Assembly (NCBI RefSeq): GCF_000821085.1
Contig: NZ_CCXR01000001.1
Location: 765,001-829,000, forward strand
Direction of reading: 5' to 3'
Source: Bacillus sp. B-jedd
Lineage (GTDB): Bacteria > Bacillota > Bacilli > Bacillales > Cytobacillaceae
DNA length: 64,000 bases
This document shows, one piece after another, positions 51,672-60,810 of this stretch. The translations under genes were made by a program, and so were the position numbers. Position 1 is the first letter of the stretch. Each line of letters starts with the position of its first letter. Under the pieces are notes generated by a model. That model was not told the DNA's origin, made no database searches, and was given only the letters and a program-made list of their open reading frames with translations.

Positions 51672-52052
51672 ATGAACTTCGAGGAAGCTTTGAGGCAGGA
51701 ATTGAGCGATATTGCCAGCTTGAACAATAAAGTCTATCCTCTTGTCGCTCCCGAGGGGACTGAGGCACCTTACGTTGTTTATGTCTCGAGTGAGGGCATC
51801 CAGGATAAGAGTTTCGATGGATACTTGCAAACTAGAACAGTTGATTTTGAGATGAATGTTTTTGCCGGCAAGTATTCCAACTTGAAAGCCTTGACCAAAG
51901 AGGTTATTGCGAAAATTGTCTCATTCCAAGGGCGGGAGATCGGCACACGTGGCCCGGTTATCCAAAATGTCACCTACCACAAACCGGTTGAAGCATACGA
52001 CAAGGATACAAAGCTATATGTAAGTGTTTTTGATATTAAAGTGAAAATCTAG
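51672..52052 (+). CDS. Tail terminator-like protein (DUF3168/gp17-like)
   Basis: This 126-residue protein has VYPLVAPEGTEAPYVVYVSS and VDFEMNVFAGKYSNLKAL, typical of the DUF3168 tail completion family. ATG 51672 has GAGGTG seven bases upstream. Confidence 0.85.
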   Translation: MNFEEALRQELSDIASLNNKVYPLVAPEGTEAPYVVYVSSEGIQDKSFDGYLQTRTVDFEMNVFAGKYSNLKALTKEVIAKIVSFQGREIGTRGPVIQNVTYHKPVEAYDKDTKLYVSVFDIKVKI

Positions 52053-52063
52053 GAGGTATTTAA

Positions 52064-52462
52064 ATGGCTAACTCCGCAATGGGAACAAAGCTTAAAAAAG
52101 GAACAACCGCTGTTGCTGAATTGACGAGCATAGGCGGGTTAGAACTGTCTGCAGATACGACAGAGACAACCACGCTAGATTCTCCTGACGGCTACCGCAC
52201 TTTTACGCAGGGGTTAAAAGATGCCGGCGAGGTATCTATCAGTGGATATTTTGACCCGACAGCACACCAGGGACTTCTAACTGACTTCGAATCCGGGGCT
52301 GAAACGGCCTATACAATTGAATTCCCTTTTGGAGCTAAATGGGAGTTCAATGCAATCGTAACTGGGTATAGCACAGGGGCAGAAATGGAAGATAACGTTT
52401 CATTTGAATCTACTTTAAAAGTATCAGGGAAACCAAAACTAACTGTTGGCGCAGGCGCGTAA
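52064..52462 (+). CDS. Major tail (tube) protein
   Basis: This 132-residue protein has GTKLKKGTTAVAELTSIGGL, TTTLDSPDGYRTFTQGLKDA and GEVSISGYFDPTAHQG. These mark the phage tail tube family of siphophages. AGGAGG precedes the ATG. It is followed by a terminator. Confidence 0.92.
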   Translation: MANSAMGTKLKKGTTAVAELTSIGGLELSADTTETTTLDSPDGYRTFTQGLKDAGEVSISGYFDPTAHQGLLTDFESGAETAYTIEFPFGAKWEFNAIVTGYSTGAEMEDNVSFESTLKVSGKPKLTVGAGA

Positions 52463-52491
52463 GACTAGGGATTTAATCTCTAGTCTTTTTT
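52462..52491 (+). terminator. Terminator after tail tube gene
   Basis: AGACTAG pairs with CTAGTCT around GGATTTAATCT, with a T-run. Confidence 0.78.
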
Positions 52492-52510
52492 CAATTTGAG
52501 GAGGGAAATT

Positions 52511-52870
52511 ATGGGCAAAAATGAAAGCAAAAATGATGTTGTAGTTATTCAGTTGGACAGGCCGCGCGAGGTACGCTTTGGCCACAAAGCGTTAAAAAAA
52601 CTGACAGCTTTAACGGGCAAAGACTTAGAAAATTTTGATTTTGATGGAGCCGACCTTGGCGAGCTTGAAAAAATCATGCTGATCGGGTTGGAATACGATG
52701 CCAGGAAAAACAATGAAGTGCTGAAGCTTGAAGACATGGAGGATCTCCTTGACCAGGCTCCTAAATTCTCTGAAATTATGGAGAAGATGCAGGAAGCCTT
52801 CGAGGCGGCATTCGGTAGCGCGGAAGATGACGGAAAAAACGCTCAGGGGATTGCGGAGAAGAGCCAGTAA
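52511..52870 (+). CDS. Tail assembly chaperone gpG-like
   Basis: This 119-residue acidic protein has VVVIQLDRPREVRFGHKALK and GADLGELEKIMLIGLEYDAR. It lies between tail tube and tape measure, the usual place of the gpG chaperone. TTGAGGAGGGAAATT precedes ATG 52511. A slippery sequence near its end makes part of the ribosomes shift into the next frame. Confidence 0.88.
   Translation: MGKNESKNDVVVIQLDRPREVRFGHKALKKLTALTGKDLENFDFDGADLGELEKIMLIGLEYDARKNNEVLKLEDMEDLLDQAPKFSEIMEKMQEAFEAAFGSAEDDGKNAQGIAEKSQ
52834..52840 (+). other. Programmed -1 frameshift site (A AAA AAC)
   Basis: The heptamer AAAAAAC is in exact phase with the gpG reading frame (codons GGA AAA AAC). The -1 frame after it stays open through the gpG stop to 53199. 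This is the known arrangement for gpG/gpGT production. Confidence 0.85.
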
Positions 52871-53199
52871 AATGGAACTGGGAAGAAAGCCTTGAATCCG
52901 CAATCCACATAGGCATCAGCATATCGGATTATAACGATATGACCCCCTACGAGTTAAGCGTGGCAATAAGAGTTTTTAAGGCAAAGAAAAAAAGTGAAAT
53001 TGAAAATAATCTTATCGTTGCTTATTTTGGAGCTCGTTGGCAGCGGGTTGAAAAACTATCGTTTAAAGATTTGAAAGAAGCTGCAAAGCTGCTTAACGGC
53101 GACACAAAGCCAAAGCAGATGACCGCGGACGAAATGTATGCAGAGGTCAGGAAATTAAACGCTGCAATGGGCGGCGCAGTAAACGAAATAAGGGATTAA
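52840..53199 (+). CDS. gpT extension of the tail chaperone (made by -1 frameshift)
   Basis: In the -1 frame the ORF runs from the slippery site with no stop, through WNWEESLESAIHIGISISDY and DMTPYELSVAIRVFKA, to 53199. The fused gpGT product would have about 229 residues. An internal ATG at 52939 could be read alone but lacks a good ribosome site. gpGT binds the tape measure protein during tail building. Confidence 0.85.
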   Translation, partial: RSGDCGEEPVKWNWEESLESAIHIGISISDYNDMTPYELSVAIRVFKAKKKSEIENNLIVAYFGARWQRVEKLSFKDLKEAAKLLNGDTKPKQMTADEMYAEVRKLNAAMGGAVNEIRD

Positions 53200-53226
53200 A
53201 AGAGCGGTGGATCACTGCTCTTTTTT
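53200..53226 (+). terminator. Terminator before the tape measure gene
   Basis: AGAGCGGTG pairs with CACTGCTCT, followed by a T-run. Confidence 0.75.
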
Positions 53227-53249
53227 ATTTGGAAAGGCGGTGAATCGCC

Positions 53250-56200
53250 ATAGCTATCGTAAGAAATTTAATGGTCCGTGCGGGGGCAGACTTTTCTGCA
53301 CTTACCCGAGGAATGAAACAGGCACAAAGCCAGATCAATGGTTTTGGTAAGAATGTCAACCGCTCAATAAACGGCGTAGGCAGCACAGTAAGCAGAACTG
53401 TAAAAGGAATTGGTGCGGCACTTGCCAGTATCGGAGTCGGCATGGGCGTTGGCTCTGCCATAAAAGACGCCATGGAAACTGAAGCGGCCCTGCAACAGGT
53501 CCACCGGCAGATGGGAGAAAGCGCCAACGAGTTTACGAATTGGGCTAACAAGAGCGCCGGGGCATTCGGCATGGCCCGCAGCGAAGCGCTAAAATATGGA
53601 GCCGTGTACGGCAACCTGATAAGCGGCTTTTCTACCGGAACCGAGCAAACCTTCCAGCGTACCCAGGATCTTTTAAAGACGTCAGCAGTTGTTGCCTCAT
53701 CTACCGGCCGAACTATGGAAGATGTCATGGAGCGGATCCGGAGCGGTTTGCTTGGGAACACCGAGGCCATCGAGGACCTGGGCATTAACGTGAATATCGC
53801 GATGATTGAGTCGACCAGGGCATTCCAACAATTCGCTAACGGGAAGTCCTGGCAGAAACTTGATTTTAATACGCAGCAGAATATCCGGCTTATGGCCATT
53901 ATGGAGCAGGCTGCTACAAAGTATGGACTGGCCCTTAATCAAAACACAGCCACCAGCATGGCCATGTTTGTCGCGCAGCTGAAGAATATCAGGACATCCC
54001 TCGGAGAAGCCTTTCTACCACTCCTAAACACCGTATTGCCGGCGCTCACTGCGTTTGCGGCTAAAGTGGCGGACGTGATGGGCAAAGTCTCCATGTTCAT
54101 GGCCGCGCTGTTCGGTAAGACGACAGTCGTAAAAACAGCAGTCGCCCAGGCGAACGCAATTAATCAGCAGGCGACAGCTACTGATAAACAAGCAGGGTCG
54201 GTAAAAGGACTCGGCAAAGCATTAAAAAAGACTGGTAAAGAGGCGGCGAAAGCAGCCAAGGCAAGCAGGGGAGTAGCCGGTTTCGATGAGATTAACCAGT
54301 TGGCGGATGATAAGGATGCCGCCGGTGCTTCAGGAGCTGGAGGCGGTGGAGCCGGCGGAGGCACAATGAGCGCGGCGATACCTGAGATCGATTCAGGAAA
54401 TAGTGAAAACCGCATGCAAAAAATCGCCAAAAGCATCAAAGAATTGGCCAAAAGGTTCAGAGAATTATTAAAACCGATTGCCGAAGTTGGAAAGAAGGTC
54501 TGGCATGTCCTGAGAACTTATTTCCTCGAAAAAGTCGCCGGCATCCAGAAGTTTTGGGCAGAGAACTCCAAGCAACTCGGACAAGCCTGGAAGAACTTTT
54601 GGGGCATCCTTAAACCGATTCTGATGTTTATTGTCAAAATGATTTGGGAGGACCTGAAAGGCGCGATTGATGGAATCATCCGTTTTGTACAAGGCCTTAT
54701 TAAAGTTTTCAGCGGGGTATTTACCGGCGACTTTAAAAAGGTATGGGAAGGGCTTAAGGATATATTCCTCGGAGGCGTAAAAGCGGTTTGGCACATCGTA
54801 AGCTTGCTTCTTGTCGGTAAAGTTCTTAAAGGCTTAAAACTCTTGGGCATAGGTCTGAAAACCTTACTTAAGAAACCAATTGCAGCTCTGACGGCAATTT
54901 GGAAGGGCGGACTTGGCGGCCTACAGAAAAATGCAAAATTCAGCCTAAATTATCTATTGTTTTTTATCAAAGGTAAATTTAAGGATTTACTTAAGGCATT
55001 TGGAACCATTGGCGGGAAACTTTGGAGCGGGCTGGCAAAATGGTTCTCCAGTTCGAGTGTAGGCAAGTTTTTTGCAAACAGTTTTAAAGCCATAGGGAAT
55101 GCCCTTTCCGGAATCAAATCATCAATCGCTTCAAAAGCTGACGACATATGGAAAGCGATTAGAGGAAAGTTTGACGCAGTAGCTAATTGGTTCAAAGTCA
55201 ATGTTGGTGATAAGATCACAGCCTCTTTAGCTAACGCTAAAAACTCAACTGTAAAAAAGGCTGATGAAATATGGGAAGCAATAAAAGGTAAGTTCTCAAC
55301 AGTCTACAACTGGTTTAAAACAAATGTCGCTGACAGGATAACTTCCTCGATCGCTAATGTAAAAAGCGCTGCAGCTGCACGGGCAAATGACATCTGGAAT
55401 GCCATTAAAGATAAGTTCCTAGCGGTTTACAATTGGTTTAAAACTAATGTCGGGGATAAAATCACCTCTTCCATCGCAAACGTAAAAAATACAGTGGCTA
55501 CCCGGGCAGGCGAAATTTGGTCTGCTATTAAGGGTAAATTCGTCAGCATTTATGAATGGTTCAAAACGAACCTTGGCGACAAAATTCCACAAGCTATCTT
55601 GAATGTTAAAACCACAGTTCAAACCAGGGCCGGGGAAATCTGGACGGCAATCAGAGGCAAGTTTGTAGGAATTTATGATTGGTTCAAAGTAAATGTAGGT
55701 GACAAAATCCCACAAGCCATCAATAATGTGAAAACTGCTGTTGGCAACAAGGCAACCGAAGTATGGAATACGCTAAAAAGCAAGTTCACCAATGTCTACA
55801 GCTGGTTCAAGACAAATGTGGTTGATAAAATTTCTTCAGCTTTTAATACTATAAGGACGTCTTTTACAGACGGACTTACTAACGGCGTAAAGACACTATT
55901 AAATAAATTGATAGATGGCGTTAATGCCCCTATCAAAAATCTGAAGAACTTCTCTGTCATGGGCAAGAAGCCATTCTCAGGATTGCCTACCATCCCTAAG
56001 CTGGCAAAGGGCGGGATTACCAACGGTCCTACTCTTGCACTAGTAGGGGATAACCCAGGCGGTAAAGAGGTTGTTTCTCCACTTAACAAGCTCCAGGACC
56101 TCATTGCAGGCGCGGTAGGCAATGCAGTGATTGCTGCAAACCAGGTTAACAGGTCGAGCGGTTCAGGCTCAGGCGGGGACATTGTCCTGAACATCGACGG

Positions 56201-56285
56201 CCGGACGTTTGCCCGGATTGTAAATCCCCACTTGGAAAAAGAAAGCAAGCGCATGGGAACAAACATCAAAATAAAACCAATTTAA
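53250..56285 (+). CDS. Tape measure protein
   Basis: This protein of 1004-1011 residues sets tail length. It has an N-terminal TMP domain (RGMKQAQSQINGFGKNV, AALQQVHRQMGESANEF), Gly-rich segments, hydrophobic helices and, at about residues 630-875, six 41-residue repeats. Family members begin with a pattern like A-x-V-R-N-L-M-V-R-A-G-A-D-F-S. Here that methionine position is ATA at 53250, seven codons before the first ATG at 53271. GGCGGTGA is spaced for the ATA, not the ATG. The start is therefore uncertain. Confidence 0.92.
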   Translation: MAIVRNLMVRAGADFSALTRGMKQAQSQINGFGKNVNRSINGVGSTVSRTVKGIGAALASIGVGMGVGSAIKDAMETEAALQQVHRQMGESANEFTNWANKSAGAFGMARSEALKYGAVYGNLISGFSTGTEQTFQRTQDLLKTSAVVASSTGRTMEDVMERIRSGLLGNTEAIEDLGINVNIAMIESTRAFQQFANGKSWQKLDFNTQQNIRLMAIMEQAATKYGLALNQNTATSMAMFVAQLKNIRTSLGEAFLPLLNTVLPALTAFAAKVADVMGKVSMFMAALFGKTTVVKTAVAQANAINQQATATDKQAGSVKGLGKALKKTGKEAAKAAKASRGVAGFDEINQLADDKDAAGASGAGGGGAGGGTMSAAIPEIDSGNSENRMQKIAKSIKELAKRFRELLKPIAEVGKKVWHVLRTYFLEKVAGIQKFWAENSKQLGQAWKNFWGILKPILMFIVKMIWEDLKGAIDGIIRFVQGLIKVFSGVFTGDFKKVWEGLKDIFLGGVKAVWHIVSLLLVGKVLKGLKLLGIGLKTLLKKPIAALTAIWKGGLGGLQKNAKFSLNYLLFFIKGKFKDLLKAFGTIGGKLWSGLAKWFSSSSVGKFFANSFKAIGNALSGIKSSIASKADDIWKAIRGKFDAVANWFKVNVGDKITASLANAKNSTVKKADEIWEAIKGKFSTVYNWFKTNVADRITSSIANVKSAAAARANDIWNAIKDKFLAVYNWFKTNVGDKITSSIANVKNTVATRAGEIWSAIKGKFVSIYEWFKTNLGDKIPQAILNVKTTVQTRAGEIWTAIRGKFVGIYDWFKVNVGDKIPQAINNVKTAVGNKATEVWNTLKSKFTNVYSWFKTNVVDKISSAFNTIRTSFTDGLTNGVKTLLNKLIDGVNAPIKNLKNFSVMGKKPFSGLPTIPKLAKGGITNGPTLALVGDNPGGKEVVSPLNKLQDLIAGAVGNAVIAANQVNRSSGSGSGGDIVLNIDGRTFARIVNPHLEKESKRMGTNIKIKPI
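55137..55874 (+). repeat. Six 123-bp (41-residue) tandem repeats in the tape measure gene
   Basis: Each unit carries an A-x-x-I-W-x-A-I-x-x-K-F core, then N/E/D-W-F-K-x-N-V-x-D-K-I and a helical end. DNA identity is diverged but the protein period of 41 is exact. Changes in repeat number would alter predicted tail length. Confidence 0.85.
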
Positions 56286-56297
56286 GGAGGCGGGTAA

Positions 56298-56648
56298 ATG
56301 GCACTGATCAGCATAAGTGGGGTGAATTTACCCACTCCATCCGAATATGACGTTGGAATAATGGACTTGAGTAAAGCGGAGCGAAACGCCAAAGGAACGA
56401 TGATTATCGAGCGGATTGCCACTAAGCGAAAAATCGAACTTGGTTGGTCCTTTTTGACTGGGGATGAATACAGCCGGATCCTTAACCTGGTTGACCCAGT
56501 ATTTTTTCCTGTCACCTATTTTGACCCGAAAGCAAATGGTATGAGGACAGGCACTTTCTACGCCGGTGACCGCCAGGCCCCTATGATGATTTTTAAAAAT
56601 GGCAAAGCTGACTGGAAAGACATTCAGTTTAGCTTGATAGAAAAGTAG
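56298..56648 (+). CDS. Phage tail protein (DUF6711-like)
   Basis: This 116-residue protein has GVNLPTPSEYDVGIMDLSKA and TKRKIELGWSFLTGDEYSRI. It fits small distal-tail proteins found after the tape measure in Firmicutes siphophages. AAGGAGGCGGGTAA precedes the ATG. Confidence 0.8.
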   Translation: MALISISGVNLPTPSEYDVGIMDLSKAERNAKGTMIIERIATKRKIELGWSFLTGDEYSRILNLVDPVFFPVTYFDPKANGMRTGTFYAGDRQAPMMIFKNGKADWKDIQFSLIEK

Positions 56649-56656
56649 GTGAGGCC

Positions 56657-57787
56657 ATGTGGGAAGTAAGCAATAGATTTAAGGATGCAGTCTACGCGCC
56701 GATTCGTCAGATTAACGCTCGTATTTTCTTTACCTTATATGGCAGTACAAAGGAATACGGGGATGAAACGATTATCAGCTTTAACCTTTTAGAGGAGATG
56801 AGCACGATAAACGAGGCTCTTCCATCTAATGAACTCCGAGTAACCCTAGATAACACAGAAAGGGAATTCAATCTTCTTAACCTCGCTAAGATTCAGGAGA
56901 TCATTGCGAGTCGACCGGAAGTGAAACTCGAACTTGGCATGGTTTTTGAGGATGACACTATCGAATGGGTGCCCATGGGAACCTACTATCTGGCCGAGTG
57001 GAAAAACGAGACAGCTGCCATGAGCATATCGCTTATCTGCAGGGATTACTTCGATATGCTAGCCCAAATCAGCTATAACAATACGAATGCGGATAATCTT
57101 TATAATTTGGCGGTGGATGTCCTCCAAAAAGCAGGGATATCAAACTATTCTGTTCATGAAAGCCTAAAGAAAATCACAACCATGGGGTTCAATGACCGAA
57201 TTGATTCACGGACAGCCCTGCAGCATATTGGAATAGCTGCGAAGGCGGCTGTGTACCAGGATCGGACTGGCAGAATAGTCATTAATCCGTTTACGGCATT
57301 GGATGCGAGCAGCAACTATCTCACCTATTGTGGCCAGCCTTTTTATTTTGGCGGGGCTTATCCGTTGGTTACGAACGGGTTTGGAATGAAAAATATCGAA
57401 TATGATCAAATGTTTGAAGAGCCGGAAATCTCCCTTGATAAGTCGATTTATGAGGTGGTTGTAAATGTATATGCATTCGGTGAAACCCGTGAAGTTGTCG
57501 TGGTCAACACTAGCATAAAGGGGAATTATGGTGAGTCGTTTTCAATCGACAATCCATTAATCAATACCGAGGCACATGCCCGGGAGGTTGCAGCGTGGAT
57601 CATCAACGAAAGCAATTATAACGCCATCTATAAAACAGTGTGGAGGCAGAATCCAATTCTTGAATGTGCGGACGTTATCCTTGTTGAGGACAGTTTCGAG
57701 GCAAAAAAGCAGACAAGGATTTTCAGACAGGAATATGAGTACGAAGGCTATTTAAATGGGGTAACAGAAAGCCGAGGTGGAATTTAA
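56657..57787 (+). CDS. Baseplate/tail hub protein
   Basis: This 376-residue protein has DTIEWVPMGTYYLAEWKNET, SLICRDYFDMLAQISYNN and FRQEYEYEGYLNG. These segments are typical of gp27-like hub domains of siphophage tails. It lacks an obvious peptidase extension. Its stop abuts the fibre gene. Confidence 0.82.
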   Translation: MWEVSNRFKDAVYAPIRQINARIFFTLYGSTKEYGDETIISFNLLEEMSTINEALPSNELRVTLDNTEREFNLLNLAKIQEIIASRPEVKLELGMVFEDDTIEWVPMGTYYLAEWKNETAAMSISLICRDYFDMLAQISYNNTNADNLYNLAVDVLQKAGISNYSVHESLKKITTMGFNDRIDSRTALQHIGIAAKAAVYQDRTGRIVINPFTALDASSNYLTYCGQPFYFGGAYPLVTNGFGMKNIEYDQMFEEPEISLDKSIYEVVVNVYAFGETREVVVVNTSIKGNYGESFSIDNPLINTEAHAREVAAWIINESNYNAIYKTVWRQNPILECADVILVEDSFEAKKQTRIFRQEYEYEGYLNGVTESRGGI

Positions 57788-58540
57788 ATGGCTTACAGCA
57801 AGACAAACTGGAAAGATAGAGTCGTCGAGAAGCCGCTGACGTTTACTGTCCAGAATAACCCTGATGGTACAATAACCTTAATACCAGCTGAGGGACAGAT
57901 AATTGAGGGCGGAACGCCTCTAACTGCATTAATCATGAATAATCTCGAAAAACAGTATGATGAGGCTGTTGCTTGGGTTAAAAAATATGGCATTGGTGGG
58001 AATGCTGGGGAGATTCCTGGGAATGACGCTAACAACATAACCGAATCTGGAAATTATATAGCGGCATTAACAGCAAATACACCATCAGATTTTGGGAGTA
58101 TTATTCATATAGCTAGAAACAATGACGCCGGGCAAATATTTATTCCTACAGCAGGACTTTATACAATGTTAGTAAGAAGAAGAAACGGACCAACCTGGTC
58201 CGGCTGGCGCGAATTAATTACTGATATAGCCCCTACATGGACTAACCTACCCCTTCAAAACGGGGCGACTTCAAACGCCGGTTACCCTATCCAATATACA
58301 AAAATAGGTAACGAAGTGCGTTTGCGTGGAATGTTAAACGGAAACGTTCCAGCGGGGACAATATTCGGCACCTTGCCTGCAGGTTATAGGCCAGGCGCGC
58401 CTTATATGTATTTAACAACACATGACGGAACTATAGCGTTGACAGCAAAAATACACGTTGCGGCTAGTGGAGTTATGACACTATTGTCAAAAACCGGAGA
58501 TACTCATGTGACATATGTTAATACGGACTTTATTACATGA
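57788..58540 (+). CDS. Tail fibre/receptor-binding protein (putative)
   Basis: This 250-residue protein has an N-terminal structural segment (YSKTNWKDRVVEKPLTFTVQ). The middle contains ESGNYIAALTANTP, and the C-terminus is beta-rich (GYPIQYTKIGNEVRLRGMLN, GTLPAGYRPGA) like phage receptor-binding heads. Position after the hub supports adsorption function. The ATG follows the previous stop closely. Confidence 0.82.
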   Translation: MAYSKTNWKDRVVEKPLTFTVQNNPDGTITLIPAEGQIIEGGTPLTALIMNNLEKQYDEAVAWVKKYGIGGNAGEIPGNDANNITESGNYIAALTANTPSDFGSIIHIARNNDAGQIFIPTAGLYTMLVRRRNGPTWSGWRELITDIAPTWTNLPLQNGATSNAGYPIQYTKIGNEVRLRGMLNGNVPAGTIFGTLPAGYRPGAPYMYLTTHDGTIALTAKIHVAASGVMTLLSKTGDTHVTYVNTDFIT

Positions 58541-58557
58541 CAGTAGGAGGTTAATAT

Positions 58558-58863
58558 ATGATCGCGCACAAGTACGACACAAAAACAGGCGCATGGATGC
58601 CCGGAGAAGAATTACAGCTAAAGGAAGGGCAAGAGGTTCCAAAAGGTTTTACAAACAAACCCATTCCGCAACCAAACTGGAAGCCTGTATTTATAAACGG
58701 TGCATGGGTAGAAACTGCCACTGAAGAAGAAAAAAATCCAGCATTACCACCACCTGCTCTTTCAGAAGTGGAGCAATTGAGGTTAGAGAACGAAGCCTTA
58801 CGTCAGCGGGATGCAAAAATGCAGGATGATATCAACTTTATTCTTGAAGCGATAGGAGGTTAA
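58558..58863 (+). CDS. Tail-associated protein (101 residues)
   Basis: It has HKYDTKTGAWMPGEELQLKE, a Pro-rich middle and a C-terminal coiled coil (LSEVEQLRLENEALRQRD). Such proteins follow fibre genes and may be structural or fibre-assembly factors. GTAGGAGGTTAATAT precedes the ATG. Confidence 0.68.
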   Translation: MIAHKYDTKTGAWMPGEELQLKEGQEVPKGFTNKPIPQPNWKPVFINGAWVETATEEEKNPALPPPALSEVEQLRLENEALRQRDAKMQDDINFILEAIGG

Positions 58864-58867
58864 TACA

Positions 58868-59116
58868 TTGGCCGAGACATTACGGCAAAGACTTGTAAGA
58901 GGTTACGCTTATTCAATTTTCGTTGATGGGATGAGGACATTTTCAGGGACAAACGATTCATACCATCAGGAAATTAAACAGTATGCAGCTGAGAATTTCA
59001 CCGTAGAACAGTTGGATAATGCACTGGCCAAAGGGTGGATCACTCAGCGGGAATATGATGATACTGTTGCATTGCGAATTACAGACCCTGAAGATCCGGC
59101 TATTATTCAAGTGTAA
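58868..59116 (+). CDS. XkdX-like small tail-region protein
   Basis: This 82-residue protein starts at TTG (ETLRQRLVRGYAYSIFVDGM). The segment TVEQLDNALAKGWITQREYD is typical of XkdX-like proteins encoded before the lysis module. GGAGGTTAATACA precedes it. Confidence 0.7.
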   Translation: MAETLRQRLVRGYAYSIFVDGMRTFSGTNDSYHQEIKQYAAENFTVEQLDNALAKGWITQREYDDTVALRITDPEDPAIIQV

Positions 59117-59187
59117 GTGCAGGATATTGCCCTCACCTTGTAGAATGCTGTGTGTAGGATTTTTATAAGGTGGAGGGGATGAATTAA

Positions 59188-59472
59188 TTGAGTTTGACTA
59201 AAAGAGCTTTAGAAGAAGGTTTTGTTGGAGAAATCAAATGTAAAAGGCCATTATTAGATGTAGGGTTTCGTTTCAGTTATGATTTGAGCAATGTCAAAAT
59301 CACTCACGGAGCTTGGGAAATTGTCTCTAATGAACAAGCACCTTTGTACAAGTGTAAAAGAGTGCTCAGGAACGGAAAAATATCTAAAGGTGAATCCTTA
59401 GAGAATCTCAGAAATTTCTACGAAGCAGAGATTTACAGAGTCCTTGAGGATAGAGGATCTTCGGATTCATAA
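59188..59472 (+). CDS. Phage protein of unknown function (94 residues)
   Basis: The start is TTG after GGTGGAGGGGATGAATTAA. The product has VGFRFSYDLSNVKITHGAWE. It lies alone between the tail and lysis modules. No family is recognised, and it may be a moron gene. Confidence 0.6.
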   Translation: MSLTKRALEEGFVGEIKCKRPLLDVGFRFSYDLSNVKITHGAWEIVSNEQAPLYKCKRVLRNGKISKGESLENLRNFYEAEIYRVLEDRGSSDS

Positions 59473-59550
59473 ACACTTTAATAAAAATATGAAGTTGAGA
59501 GCTGATAAAATCGGTTCTCTTTTTATTTGGCCAAAAAGGGAGAAATGAGA

Positions 59551-59952
59551 ATGGAAAAATGGGAAGCCGTATACAAATTTGGCTTTACGACGGTTGGCGG
59601 AGTCTTTGGATATCTTTTTGGGGGGTGGTCTCCTTTGCTGCAGATCCTGCTTGCATTTGTCATCATTGATTATCTCACCGGGTTAATAGCGAGTGGGACG
59701 GAAGGAAAGTTAAGCAGTAAAATCGGTTTTCGCGGTATTGCTAAAAAGGTAATGATATTTTGCCTTATTGCAGTGGCGCACCTAGTGGATCGGGCACTTG
59801 GCGATGGAAACATGGTCAGGGATGCGTTAATCTTTTTTTATTTGGGCAATGAGTTGCTATCGATTATCGAAAACGCCGGGCGAACCGGGTTGCCGGTGCC
59901 GGACCAAATTAAGAGCGCGGTGGACGTGCTCAAGGGGAGAGTGAGCAAGTAA
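59551..59952 (+). CDS. Phage holin (Cph1/toxin-secretion type)
   Basis: This 133-residue membrane protein has three hydrophobic helices (FGFTTVGGVFGYLFGG, LLQILLAFVIIDYLTGL, MIFCLIAVAHLVDRALG). The signature is IIDYLTGLIASGTEGKLSSK followed by FRGIAKK. Holins open the membrane for the endolysin. ATG 59551 has AAGGGAG eight bases upstream. It overlaps the endolysin gene by one base. Confidence 0.93.
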   Translation: MEKWEAVYKFGFTTVGGVFGYLFGGWSPLLQILLAFVIIDYLTGLIASGTEGKLSSKIGFRGIAKKVMIFCLIAVAHLVDRALGDGNMVRDALIFFYLGNELLSIIENAGRTGLPVPDQIKSAVDVLKGRVSK

Positions 59953-60803
59953 TGAATAAACTGATTGTTGACATTTCTCATTGGCAGCCAACCAATAAAA
60001 TAAACTGGGCACGTGCAGCATTGGAAGTCGCCCTATTTATCATCCGGGTCCAATATGGGTCCCTTAAGCATGACAGAGAATACAAGAACCACGTGGCCAA
60101 CGCAAAGAAGCACGGCATCCCATTTGGGCATTATGCCTATGCCTTATTCCGGGATGTTGAGGATGCAAAGAGAGAAGCAAGGGACTTCCTGGCCAGGGCT
60201 GACAAGGACGCTAAATTCCTAGTCGTAGACGTCGAGGAGCAGACCTGCAAGAATCCAAAGGATATTGTGCCGGCCACCCAGGCATTTATTGATGTGTGTA
60301 AGGCGGCAGGGTGGAAGGTCGGCTTGTACACAGGTCACCACTTTTATAAACCACACAGAATGGATTTAGTCAAAGCAGATTTCGTCTGGATCCCGCGGTA
60401 CGGCACAAATTCCGGCAAACCGGAGACAAAGCCAGCATACCCTTGTGATCTATGGCAATACACAGACAAGGGGCGTGTCAGTTGGTACAACGGATCGCTG
60501 GACTTAAACCTGCTGGCTGGTAGTAAAACATTGGAGTGGTTCATTGGGGCGCAAAAACCTGTGGCACCAAAGCCTCCGTCTAAGCCTATTGAAGCTGCCA
60601 AGCCGGGTGAGAAATATCCCGGTCACCTGATTAAAAAAGGCAACAAAGGGACTCTGGTAAAGAAGGTTCAAATAAAAGTCGGAGCTAAACCGGATGGCAT
60701 TTTCGGACCTGAAACGGAGGCAAAAGTAAAAGCCTGGCAGAAGGCAAAGAAAATTAAGGTTGACGGTATCGTCGGTCCACAAACGTGGAGAGAAATGTTC
60801 TAA
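59952..60803 (+). CDS. Endolysin: GH25 lysozyme with PG-binding domain
   Basis: This 283-residue protein has an N-terminal GH25 muramidase (VDISHWQPTNKINW with catalytic Asp, FLVVDVEEQTC with the second acid, DLWQYTDKGRV). A Pro/Lys-rich linker leads to a C-terminal PG_binding_1 repeat (GDGIFGPETEAKV-like and VDGIVGPQTWREM). It hydrolyses peptidoglycan at lysis. The start is coupled to the holin stop (TAATG). Confidence 0.95.
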   Translation: MNKLIVDISHWQPTNKINWARAALEVALFIIRVQYGSLKHDREYKNHVANAKKHGIPFGHYAYALFRDVEDAKREARDFLARADKDAKFLVVDVEEQTCKNPKDIVPATQAFIDVCKAAGWKVGLYTGHHFYKPHRMDLVKADFVWIPRYGTNSGKPETKPAYPCDLWQYTDKGRVSWYNGSLDLNLLAGSKTLEWFIGAQKPVAPKPPSKPIEAAKPGEKYPGHLIKKGNKGTLVKKVQIKVGAKPDGIFGPETEAKVKAWQKAKKIKVDGIVGPQTWREMF

Positions 60804-60810
60804 TCAAAGC

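Noticed and set aside
53225..53899. Leftward ORF of 224 codons
   Set aside because: It is antisense to the start of the tape measure gene and has no start signal or family resemblance.
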